Below are positions 1 through 5,945 of a stretch of DNA of 5,945 nt, in pieces (positions within the stretch are counted from its first letter, which is position 1; the number at the start of each line of letters is the position of its first letter). The stretch lies in assembly GCA_007117525.1 (NCBI GenBank), contig SKGJ01000268.1, positions 1 through 5,945 of the forward strand. Direction: 5' to 3'. The notes below the pieces were generated by a model. It was not told where the DNA came from. It saw only the letters and a list, made by a program, of their open reading frames with translations, and did not search any database. The DNA comes from Alkalimonas sp. GTDB taxonomy: Bacteria > Pseudomonadota > Gammaproteobacteria > Enterobacterales > Alteromonadaceae. The position numbers were made by a program, and so were the translations under genes.

Positions 1-688
1 CGGCATCGACCCGCTGCTGCGGCTGGGTGTTCTGGTCGGCTCGGTTGTAAAAAGCAAACCGGCAATGCCGGTAAATGCTTTGCTTGGACTGGCAATAGGC
101 CTGCATCGACGGGTAGCGATCCAGATGATCGGCGGAAACATTCAGCACCGTGCTGGCGAGAGTTTGCAAGCTGTGGGTGCTATCGAGCTGAAAACTGGAC
201 AACTCCAGCACAAAGACCTCGGCATCCGCTTGCTGCAAGGCGTCGAGCACCGGCAAACCAATGTTGCCGGCCGCCAGCGCCTTGATGCCACTGTGCTGCA
301 AAATGGCTTCAACCATTTTGGTGACGGTGGACTTGCCATTGGAGCCGGTAATGGCCAGCACCGGCTTTTGATTGCAGCGGGCAAATAGTTCGACATCACC
401 GATAACTTCAACCCCCTGCGCCATCGCAAAGCGAATGGCCGGGTGACGCAAATCCAGCCCGGGACTGACCAGCAGCACGTCCATCTGTGCCAGACGATTG
501 GCATCAAACTCGCCCAGGTAGACACCATCGGTTTTATCCAATGGCAAGCTGTCCAGTCCTGCCAGCTTGCGCCGACTGTCCATCAACACCGGTCGGATGC
601 CATGCTGCAGCAAAAAACGCACCGTGGCCTGACCCGACAGGCCAAGCCCCAAGACTGCGATGCGTTTCTGTTGCCAAGTCGTCAGCAT
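1..688 (-). CDS. murD: UDP-N-acetylmuramoyl-L-alanine--D-glutamate ligase MurD, C-terminal part missing
   Basis: MurD is the cytoplasmic ATP-dependent ligase that adds D-glutamate to UDP-MurNAc-L-Ala, the second amino-acid step of peptidoglycan precursor synthesis. The reading frame is open from the ATG at 688 to the left edge: 229 complete codons, about half the usual length of roughly 440 residues, so the gene continues outside the window. Visible parts are the N-terminal UDP-binding Rossmann-like domain (about residues 1-95, with glycine-rich VLGLGLSG at 12-19 and SPGL at 75-78) and the start of the central ATPase domain. The latter has P-loop GSNGKST at 115-121, GNIGLP at 141-146, LELSSFQL at 161-168 and NVSADHLDRY at 183-192. 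Lys202 corresponds to the lysine that is carbamylated in the family (E. coli K198). The start is supported by its position 6 bp after the mraY stop and by the standard MurD N-terminus; the Shine-Dalgarno (AGG within the mraY tail) is weak. The missing C-terminal domain cannot be judged. Confidence 0.97.
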   Translation of the reverse strand, partial: MLTTWQQKRIAVLGLGLSGQATVRFLLQHGIRPVLMDSRRKLAGLDSLPLDKTDGVYLGEFDANRLAQMDVLLVSPGLDLRHPAIRFAMAQGVEVIGDVELFARCNQKPVLAITGSNGKSTVTKMVEAILQHSGIKALAAGNIGLPVLDALQQADAEVFVLELSSFQLDSTHSLQTLASTVLNVSADHLDRYPSMQAYCQSKQSIYRHCRFAFYNRADQNTQPQQRVDA

Positions 689-694
689 GCGTTG

Positions 695-1777
695 TTACCT
701 AAGCTTCAGGGTGGCGAGACCCACCAGCACAAAAATTACCGATAAAATCCAAAACCGCACAATCACCCGCGGCTCTGGCCAGCCCTTTAATTCGTAATGA
801 TGATGAATGGGTGCCATTCGGAAAATCCGCTGCCCCCGCAACTTAAAGGACCCCACCTGCAAAATCACCGACAGGGTTTCCATCACGAAGACCCCACCCA
901 TAATGAACAGAATCAACTCCTGCCGCACCAAAATGGCAATCACCCCCAACACCGCTCCCAGCGCCAGCGAGCCGACATCGCCCATAAAAACCTGCGCCGG
1001 ATAAGTATTGAACCAGAGAAAACCCATTCCGGCCCCTATCAGTGCTGAGCAGAGCACCACCAGCTCACTGGTATGGGGCAAATGCGGAATATTGAGGTAC
1101 TCGGAAAACACCACATTGCCGCTGGCGTAGGCAATAACCGCAAATGCTGCCGCCACCATAATCACCGGCACGATGGCCAGACCATCCAGACCATCGGTCA
1201 AATTGACGGCGTTGCTGGTGCCAACAATGACAAAATAACTGAGCAGCAAAAACATCAGCCCCAGTTGCGGCATTACGTCCTTGAAAAAGGGGACCAGCAA
1301 GGCCGTTTCAGCGGGCTGTTCGGCGGTCATGTACAAAAACAAGGCGGTGATAATGGCAAACACCGACTGCCAGAAGTACTTCCAGCGGGCAATCAAGCCC
1401 TGCGGATCTTTACGGATCACTTTGCGGTAATCGTCGATAAAGCCAATGGTGCCGAAACTGACCAGCACAAAGAGCACCACCCAGACATACTTGTTGGCCA
1501 GGTTGGCCCACAGCAGGGTACTGACCAGCACCGAGCCTAAGATCAACAACCCACCCATGGTGGGCGTGCCTTGCTTGGAGAAATGGCTTTCCGGCCCATC
1601 GTTGCGCACCATTTGGCCAATTTGCATGCGCTGCAACCGGGCAATCAGCTTGGGCCCGAGATAGACGCTTAACAGCAAAGCGGTCAGGATCCCTAAAATG
1701 GAACGAAACGTCAGATAACTAAAGACGTTAAAAAAAGAAATGTACTGTGTGAGGTACTCGGCGAGCCACACTAGCAT
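695..1777 (-). CDS. mraY: Phospho-N-acetylmuramoyl-pentapeptide-transferase MraY
   Basis: MraY is the inner-membrane enzyme that transfers phospho-MurNAc-pentapeptide from the UDP precursor to undecaprenyl phosphate, making lipid I and releasing UMP. The 360-residue length is exactly that usual in Gammaproteobacteria. About ten hydrophobic segments are visible (roughly 21-42, 73-92, 97-115, 134-150, 171-190, 198-217, 237-256, 262-283, 287-309 and 338-358), as expected for this polytopic family. Signature motifs are intact: GTPTMGG at 70-76, the aspartate pair FIDDYRK with D115/D116, NLTDGLDG at 192-199, FMGDVGS with D267, and the cytoplasmic histidine motif PIHHHYE at 323-329. The ATG at 1777 overlaps the murF stop (ATGCTAG, 7 bp) and has a strong AGGAG 8 nt upstream, so the start is well supported. 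It sits between murF, which makes its nucleotide substrate, and murD. MraY is the target of nucleoside inhibitors such as tunicamycin and of phage phiX174 protein E in the wider family. Confidence 0.99.
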   Translation of the reverse strand: MLVWLAEYLTQYISFFNVFSYLTFRSILGILTALLLSVYLGPKLIARLQRMQIGQMVRNDGPESHFSKQGTPTMGGLLILGSVLVSTLLWANLANKYVWVVLFVLVSFGTIGFIDDYRKVIRKDPQGLIARWKYFWQSVFAIITALFLYMTAEQPAETALLVPFFKDVMPQLGLMFLLLSYFVIVGTSNAVNLTDGLDGLAIVPVIMVAAAFAVIAYASGNVVFSEYLNIPHLPHTSELVVLCSALIGAGMGFLWFNTYPAQVFMGDVGSLALGAVLGVIAILVRQELILFIMGGVFVMETLSVILQVGSFKLRGQRIFRMAPIHHHYELKGWPEPRVIVRFWILSVIFVLVGLATLKLR

Positions 1778-3144
1778 GGGGTTTTCTCCTGCTGACTACG
1801 TTCTAGCAAGTCCTGCACCACCAGCTCCATATTGGCACTGCGCGATCCCTTCACCAGGACAGTGGTGGCTTGCTGGGCTAACAAAGGCATCAGCCGCTCC
1901 ACCAGGTTCTGGCGGGCGCTGAAATGATGTCCCTGACCGTTAAAACAGTCACTGGCGCTCTGTGATAGCACGCCCAGCGTGAACAACAGATTAACCCCTT
2001 GCTCCTTTGCGTATTTTCCCACCTGTTCGTGGTACAAACGGGCATCACTGCCCAGTTCGGCCATATCCCCCAGCACCAGAATGCGTTGCCCGGGGTAGCT
2101 GACCAGCAAGTCGATGGCCGCTTTTACCGCCCCCACGCTGGCGTTGTAGCTGTCATCAATGATGCGCAAGTCCGGCCGAACCTCGATCACCTGGGTACGG
2201 CCTTGCACCGCACTCATTTGCGCCAGTCCCAGTTGCACATCCTGCAAGCTGGCTCCCAGCGCGATGGCACCGGCAGCAGCGGCCAGCGCATTGGCCACGT
2301 GGTGCATGCCCGGCAACGTCAACTGCATAAAGCGGCGCCCTGCCGGGCACACCAGCTCAAAGCCGGCATTGCCATGGCTGTCCAGCTGCACATTGACCGC
2401 CTGGTAATCGGCTTCTGCCGACAGACTAAAGGTGATCACCTGCTGCTGGGTCAGACGGCTTTGCCAGTAGGAGGTAAACTCGCTGTCAGCCGGGATAATG
2501 GCCACCTGACCGGGTTTCAGTGCTGAAAAGATCTCGCCTTTGGCCCGGGCCACGCCCTGCAAATCGCCAAAGCCTTCCAGATGAGCCTCTGCCACATTGG
2601 TGATGATGGCCACATCGGGCTGCACCAGCCCACTGGTGTAGGCAATTTCGCCCTGATGGTTGGCACCCAGTTCAAAGACGCCGTACTGATGCCCGGCTTC
2701 AAGGCGCAGCAGTGTCAAAGGCACACCGATGGCATTGTTGAAGTTACCGGCCGTGGCCAATACCTTGCCGCGGCGTGACAAAATGGCCGCCATCATTTCT
2801 TTGACCGTGGTTTTACCGGCACTGCCGGTCACGGCAACCGAAGGAAGATTCAGTTGTTGTTTGACCCAAGCTCCCAACTGCCCCAGCGCCATGGTGGTAT
2901 CGGGCACCACCACCTGTGGCAGCTCCACGGGTTGCGGGCTGTGAACCAGAGCGGCAACGGCGCCTTTGCTGGCGACATCGGCGACAAAGGCCTGGCCATC
3001 AAAGCTCGCCCCTTTCAGGGCGACAAAGAGATCGCCCGGCTCAATACGCCGGCTGTCGGTGCTGACCGAAGTCACCGCAACCTGGTCCCCGAGCAAAACT
3101 CCGCCGGTAATGGCGGCTAATTGCGTTGTATCCAGCGCGATCAT
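1771..3144 (-). CDS. murF: UDP-N-acetylmuramoyl-tripeptide--D-alanyl-D-alanine ligase MurF
   Basis: MurF is the cytoplasmic ligase that adds the D-Ala-D-Ala dipeptide to UDP-MurNAc-tripeptide with ATP hydrolysis, completing the pentapeptide precursor. The product is 457 residues, normal for the family. The three Mur ligase domains are visible: an N-terminal UDP-binding domain (about 1-85, with [13 protein letters not shown] at 28-40), a central ATPase domain (about 86-310) and a C-terminal domain (about 311-457). P-loop GSAGKTT is at 107-113, [11 protein letters not shown] at 157-167, and [11 protein letters not shown] at 183-193. Lys202 in AKGEIF matches the lysine shown in the family to need carbamylation. 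The C-terminal domain carries DDSYNAS at 330-336, LGDMAELG at 358-365 and [10 protein letters not shown] at 431-440. The ATG at 3144 forms an ATGA overlap with the murE stop and has GGGAG 8 nt upstream. Its last codons contain the mraY ribosome binding site. Nothing is missing or broken. Confidence 0.99.
   Translation of the reverse strand: MIALDTTQLAAITGGVLLGDQVAVTSVSTDSRRIEPGDLFVALKGASFDGQAFVADVASKGAVAALVHSPQPVELPQVVVPDTTMALGQLGAWVKQQLNLPSVAVTGSAGKTTVKEMMAAILSRRGKVLATAGNFNNAIGVPLTLLRLEAGHQYGVFELGANHQGEIAYTSGLVQPDVAIITNVAEAHLEGFGDLQGVARAKGEIFSALKPGQVAIIPADSEFTSYWQSRLTQQQVITFSLSAEADYQAVNVQLDSHGNAGFELVCPAGRRFMQLTLPGMHHVANALAAAAGAIALGASLQDVQLGLAQMSAVQGRTQVIEVRPDLRIIDDSYNASVGAVKAAIDLLVSYPGQRILVLGDMAELGSDARLYHEQVGKYAKEQGVNLLFTLGVLSQSASDCFNGQGHHFSARQNLVERLMPLLAQQATTVLVKGSRSANMELVVQDLLERSQQEKTPC
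1785..1790 (-). promoter_or_regulatory. Ribosome binding site of mraY
   Basis: The minus strand reads AGGAGA, with AGGAG 8 nt before the mraY ATG at 1777. It is inside the last codons of murF (the Q-E-K part of its C-terminus), and the mraY start overlaps the murF stop as ATGCTAG. It is a good match to the anti-Shine-Dalgarno sequence and supports this start. Confidence 0.85.
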
Positions 3145-4607
3145 AAGCGCATCTCCCGCTGCAATTGGCGAATGTAAGCCCGCTCGTCGTAATCGCGGAA
3201 GCTTGCGCCAATCTGTTGGTAGGTCTCGTGGCCTTTGCCAGCCACTAAAATCAGGTCCCCCGGCTGCGCTTCTGCAAGCGCCAGCTTAATGGCCAGCTCG
3301 CGGTCAGGTTCAATTTGGTAACAGGCGGCATCGGTCATGCCAGCGGCGATTTGCTGGCAAATTTGCAGCATCGGCTCATGCCGAGGGTTGTCGGAGGTAA
3401 TCACCACCCGGTCGGCATAACGCTGTGCGATCTGCCCCATAATGGGCCTTTTGCCCTGGTCGCGGTCGCCACCACAGCCGAACACGCACCACAGATGCCC
3501 CTGACAGTGCGAGCGCAGCGCGGTTAACGCCAGCTCCAGTGCATCCGGGGTATGGGCATAGTCCACCACCAGCAGCAATGGATGCGGAAAATGAAATTGT
3601 TCCATCCGGCCAGCAATGGCCTCGAGCCGGTCAGCCGCCGCCACCAAAGCATCCAGATCCGCGCCTTGCAGCCAGAGTGCCGCCATGGCCGCCACCGCAT
3701 TGTCGATGTTGAAAGCGCCCATCAGGGGCAGCTTCAGCGTCCAGTTGCCGTCGGCACTTTGCAGCTGGCAACGAAAGCCAGTGGCCGTGGTTTCAACCTG
3801 GCTGTACCCCAGATATCGCTCGTGACCCTGGCAATCGTCCAGAGCGCCAACGGCACAGTAAGGCACCGACAGCTTGGCAGCCAGTTCAGCGCCATAGGCA
3901 TCGGAGACGTTAACCACCGCCTGGCGGCAGTAATCGGGCGTCAGCAAGCGGGCTTTGGCTGCGCCATAAGCAGCCATGGTGCCATGGTAATCCAGATGAT
4001 CGCGGCTTAAGTTGCTAAATACAGCCACATCAAACTTCAAACCGGCGACCCGCCCCTGCGCCATGGCATGGGACGATACTTCCATCGCCACCAAATGGGT
4101 GGCTTGCTGTTTAAACTGGGCGAAAATTTTTTGCAGCTCCACCTGATGCGGCGTGGTGTTGGGCAAAGGCGTTAGCTTGCCGGGCCGGCCATAGCCCAGG
4201 GTGCCAATCAGCGCCGCCGATTGCTGCAGTTGCTGCGCCAGCTGCTGAATGAAGCAGGCTGTGCTTGATTTGCCATTGGTGCCGGTGACGCCAATCAACT
4301 GCATGCCGTGTGACGGCTGGCGGTAGAACTGGCTGGCCAGCGCTTGCATCTGATTGACTAAATCCGGTACCAACAACACACGGTCGTCGCTGCAGTTCTC
4401 GGGGAGCGCATCGGTCAGTACCAAAGCCGCGCCGCGCTCTAACGCATCGGCAATAAAGATCTGACCGTGCTGCTGATGACCCGGCAACGCCAGAAAGACA
4501 TCGCCCGGCCCGACCTGGCGGCTGTCAATTTGCAGCTGCTGCAAAGGGGTGCTATCCAGATGAGCTGCGATGGCTCCCAACCAGTTGGCGGCGGTATTAG
4601 CTGGCAT
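3141..4607 (-). CDS. murE: UDP-N-acetylmuramoyl-L-alanyl-D-glutamate--2,6-diaminopimelate ligase MurE
   Basis: MurE is the cytoplasmic ATP-dependent ligase that adds the third stem-peptide residue to UDP-MurNAc-L-Ala-D-Glu. The DNPR motif at residues 406-409 marks the meso-diaminopimelate-specific branch, as opposed to lysine-adding enzymes. Taken from the ATG at 4607 it has 488 residues, the usual size. Domains: N-terminal UDP-binding (about 1-90, IDSRQVGPGDVF at 27-38), central ATPase (about 91-330, P-loop GTNGKSS at 109-115, MEVSSHA at 175-181, SNLSRDHLDYHG at 198-209, with Lys218 as the carbamylated lysine) and C-terminal (DYAHTPDALE at 349-358, GCGGDRD at 377-383, GKGHE at 457-461). The frame is open upstream to a TTG at 4658 and includes an ATG at 4649. 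I chose 4607 because AGGGAGGT lies 5 nt before it, it overlaps ftsI by only 11 bp, and the upstream residues do not look like MurE. A small oddity is GKSS instead of the common GKTT in the P-loop. Confidence 0.98.
   Translation of the reverse strand: MPANTAANWLGAIAAHLDSTPLQQLQIDSRQVGPGDVFLALPGHQQHGQIFIADALERGAALVLTDALPENCSDDRVLLVPDLVNQMQALASQFYRQPSHGMQLIGVTGTNGKSSTACFIQQLAQQLQQSAALIGTLGYGRPGKLTPLPNTTPHQVELQKIFAQFKQQATHLVAMEVSSHAMAQGRVAGLKFDVAVFSNLSRDHLDYHGTMAAYGAAKARLLTPDYCRQAVVNVSDAYGAELAAKLSVPYCAVGALDDCQGHERYLGYSQVETTATGFRCQLQSADGNWTLKLPLMGAFNIDNAVAAMAALWLQGADLDALVAAADRLEAIAGRMEQFHFPHPLLLVVDYAHTPDALELALTALRSHCQGHLWCVFGCGGDRDQGKRPIMGQIAQRYADRVVITSDNPRHEPMLQICQQIAAGMTDAACYQIEPDRELAIKLALAEAQPGDLILVAGKGHETYQQIGASFRDYDERAYIRQLQREMRL
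3151..3157 (-). promoter_or_regulatory. Ribosome binding site of murF
   Basis: The minus strand reads GGGAGAT, with GGGAG 8 nt before the murF ATG at 3144. It lies in the final codons of murE, and the murE stop and murF start share ATGA, an arrangement typical of translational coupling by re-initiation. Confidence 0.75.
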
Positions 4608-5945
4608 CCCGACCTCCCTGGCGCTGTGAAATTCGTACCCGCTCCGCATCCGGGGCAATGTTTTTCAACCGCAACACGGCGCTCATGATGTTGGCGAAGA
4701 CCGGGGCCGCAATTTCTCCACCGTGGTAATAATCACTGGCAGGCTCATTTAACACCACCACGGTGGCAAAACGCGGGTTGGAAATCGGCGCAACACCGGC
4801 AAAAGAGGCAACATAATCATCGCCATAGCCGCCGGCCACGGCTTTACGGGTGGTGCCGGTTTTGCCACCGACCCGGTAGCCATCGACCCGACCACGAGTG
4901 GCAGTACCGCCCGGCTCGATCACGGCTTCCATCATCGCCAGCATGGCCTCGGCATACTCCGGCGACAACACCCGCTCACCGGGCAAGCCCTGCTCTGATT
5001 TTAAAATGGTCAGTGGCCGTAAGATGCCACCATTGCCAATAGCAGCGTACAGCCGCGCCAGTTGCACGGCTGTCACCGACAGGTTGTAGCCAAAGGACAA
5101 GCTGGCCAGCTCGTGTTCGGACCAGCGATTGCGGTGACTGAGCATGCCCGAACTTTCCCCGCTCAGGTTCAAGCCGGTGTCGCTGCCCAGTCCCATCGAA
5201 AAGTACAGATCCAATAAATGTTGATGCGGCATCGACAAGGCCAGCTTGGTTACCCCGATGTTGCTGGAGCGCGCCATAATGTCGGTTAAGTCCAACTCAC
5301 CATGCCGGGTGCTGACATCCCGTACCCAGCTGCCACCAACCCGCAGCATGCCAGGGCGGGTATCAATGACGGTGGATAAATCGGCACTGCCAAACTCAAG
5401 CGCTGCAAGAATCGGCAACGGCTTGATGGTCGAACCGGGCTCAAACATATCGGTCACCGCCCGGTTGCGAAAATGATGCACCGGGGTGTTGCGTCTGTTG
5501 TTGGGGTTAAAGGACGGGCTGTTGGCCATTGCCAGCACTTCGCCGGTATCCACATCAACAATCACCACTGAGCCGGAAGTGGCGCCATAGGTCAGCACCG
5601 CTTGCTTGAGCTCGCGGTAGGCAATGCTTTGAATGCGCTGATCGATGCTTAATTGCAGATTGCGCGGTGGCTGAGCGTCTTCGCGTTCCAGCACTTCAAT
5701 ATCGCGTCCTTTGGCATCGCGTCGGACCAGGGTGCGACCGGCGGTGCCGGTGAGCAGGGTGTTGTAACGGCGCTCAATGCCTTCGACCCCAACATCGTCA
5801 ATGTCGGTAAAACCGATCAGGTGCGCGGTAATTTCCCCGGCCGGGTAAAAACGCCGCGACTCCTGGCGGAAATAAATACCGGGCACATTTAAGCGCCGAA
5901 CATAATCGACCGCCGCCGGGCTGACCTGACGCTGCAAATAGACAA
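4597..5945 (-). CDS. ftsI: Peptidoglycan D,D-transpeptidase FtsI (PBP3), N-terminus missing
   Basis: FtsI is the class B penicillin-binding protein of the divisome: anchored in the inner membrane, it cross-links septal peptidoglycan in the periplasm with FtsW and is the target of many beta-lactams. The frame is open through the right edge, so only the C-terminal part is here (449 complete codons, ending in TAA at 4597). Compared with E. coli FtsI (588 residues), the cytoplasmic tail, transmembrane helix and start of the pedestal domain lie outside. Numbering from the leucine codon at 5937, the pedestal part shows ESRRFYPAGE at 26-35 and VGVEGIE at 49-55. The transpeptidase domain has the nucleophile S169 in EPGSTIKP (S-x-x-K, K172; codon near 5431-5433), SSN at 224-226 and KTGTTRK at 359-365. 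LAMANSPSFNPNN at 135-147 is also typical. All three catalytic motifs are intact, so the enzyme should be active and acylated by beta-lactams. Its last codons contain the murE ribosome binding site. Confidence 0.98.
   Translation of the reverse strand, partial: VYLQRQVSPAAVDYVRRLNVPGIYFRQESRRFYPAGEITAHLIGFTDIDDVGVEGIERRYNTLLTGTAGRTLVRRDAKGRDIEVLEREDAQPPRNLQLSIDQRIQSIAYRELKQAVLTYGATSGSVVIVDVDTGEVLAMANSPSFNPNNRRNTPVHHFRNRAVTDMFEPGSTIKPLPILAALEFGSADLSTVIDTRPGMLRVGGSWVRDVSTRHGELDLTDIMARSSNIGVTKLALSMPHQHLLDLYFSMGLGSDTGLNLSGESSGMLSHRNRWSEHELASLSFGYNLSVTAVQLARLYAAIGNGGILRPLTILKSEQGLPGERVLSPEYAEAMLAMMEAVIEPGGTATRGRVDGYRVGGKTGTTRKAVAGGYGDDYVASFAGVAPISNPRFATVVVLNEPASDYYHGGEIAAPVFANIMSAVLRLKNIAPDAERVRISQRQGGRDAS
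4612..4619 (-). promoter_or_regulatory. Ribosome binding site of murE, deciding its start
   Basis: The minus strand reads AGGGAGGT here, with GGAGG 5 nt before the ATG at 4607. It lies within the last codons of ftsI. The other in-frame starts, TTG at 4658 and ATG at 4649, show no comparable purine-rich site just upstream, so this site selects the 488-residue MurE and suggests coupled translation with ftsI. Confidence 0.85.

Noticed and set aside
58..72. Perfect inverted repeat ACCGGC-AAT-GCCGGT
   Set aside because: It has a 6-bp stem with a 3-base loop inside murD coding sequence and no following T-run, so it is not a terminator. It encodes ordinary murD residues and could arise by chance.
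142..528. Minus-strand open frame of 128 codons within murD
   Set aside because: It is an alternative frame of the same strand. The true murD frame over this interval shows the P-loop and the other conserved motifs, while this one is Trp/Arg/Pro-rich without motifs.
1073..1540. Plus-strand open frame of 155 codons opposite mraY
   Set aside because: It is the antisense reading of a membrane protein gene, giving a His/Gln/Gly-rich composition that simply mirrors the hydrophobic codons of MraY.
1999..2526. Plus-strand open frame of 175 codons opposite murF
   Set aside because: It lies fully antisense to a clearly conserved gene, its translation has no recognisable motif or family character, and no upstream ribosome binding site or independent context supports it.
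3552..4010. Plus-strand open frame of 152 codons opposite murE
   Set aside because: It is fully antisense to murE with no recognisable domain; best explained as a chance open frame.
4221..4250. CTG/CAG-rich tract resembling a short triplet repeat
   Set aside because: The repeats are imperfect and encode a glutamine-rich helix of MurE (QQLAQQLQQ). Amphipathic coding content explains it.
5935..5937. TTG codon as a possible start of ftsI
   Set aside because: The frame continues open through the right edge with FtsI-like residues (V-Y-L-Q-R-Q-V). The TTG is an internal leucine and the real start lies outside the window.

Overview
The window is a contiguous piece of a division and cell wall (dcw) gene cluster, read entirely from the minus strand. 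In transcription order (right to left) it holds ftsI (PBP3, N-terminus cut off by the right edge), murE, murF, mraY and murD (C-terminal half cut off by the left edge). This is the order known from Escherichia coli and most Gammaproteobacteria (ftsI-murE-murF-mraY-murD-ftsW...). The proteins resemble gammaproteobacterial homologues closely, for example the MraY N-terminus and the FtsI transpeptidase core. MurE carries the DNPR motif of meso-diaminopimelate-adding enzymes, so the organism should make Gram-negative, DAP-type peptidoglycan. An affiliation near Alteromonadales or Aeromonadales is my impression from MraY; it is not demonstrated.

Layout: 5945-4597 ftsI (partial), 4607-3141 murE, 3144-1771 murF, 1777-695 mraY, 688-1 murD (partial). 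The genes are packed without gaps. ftsI/murE overlap by 11 bp, murE/murF by 4 bp (ATGA), murF/mraY by 7 bp (ATGCTAG), and mraY/murD are 6 bp apart. Each downstream ribosome binding site lies inside the end of the preceding gene. I see no promoter, terminator, RNA gene, repeat array or mobile element, and no stretch over 300 bases lacks a gene.

Functionally the genes are consecutive steps of one pathway. MurD adds D-Glu, MurE adds meso-DAP and MurF adds D-Ala-D-Ala to complete UDP-MurNAc-pentapeptide in the cytoplasm. MraY transfers phospho-MurNAc-pentapeptide to undecaprenyl phosphate to give lipid I at the inner membrane. FtsI cross-links the final septal peptidoglycan in the periplasm.

All key catalytic motifs are intact and no frameshifts are visible. 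I found no sign of a novel system: this is an ordinary core chromosomal region, and the findings listed are low-interest details.
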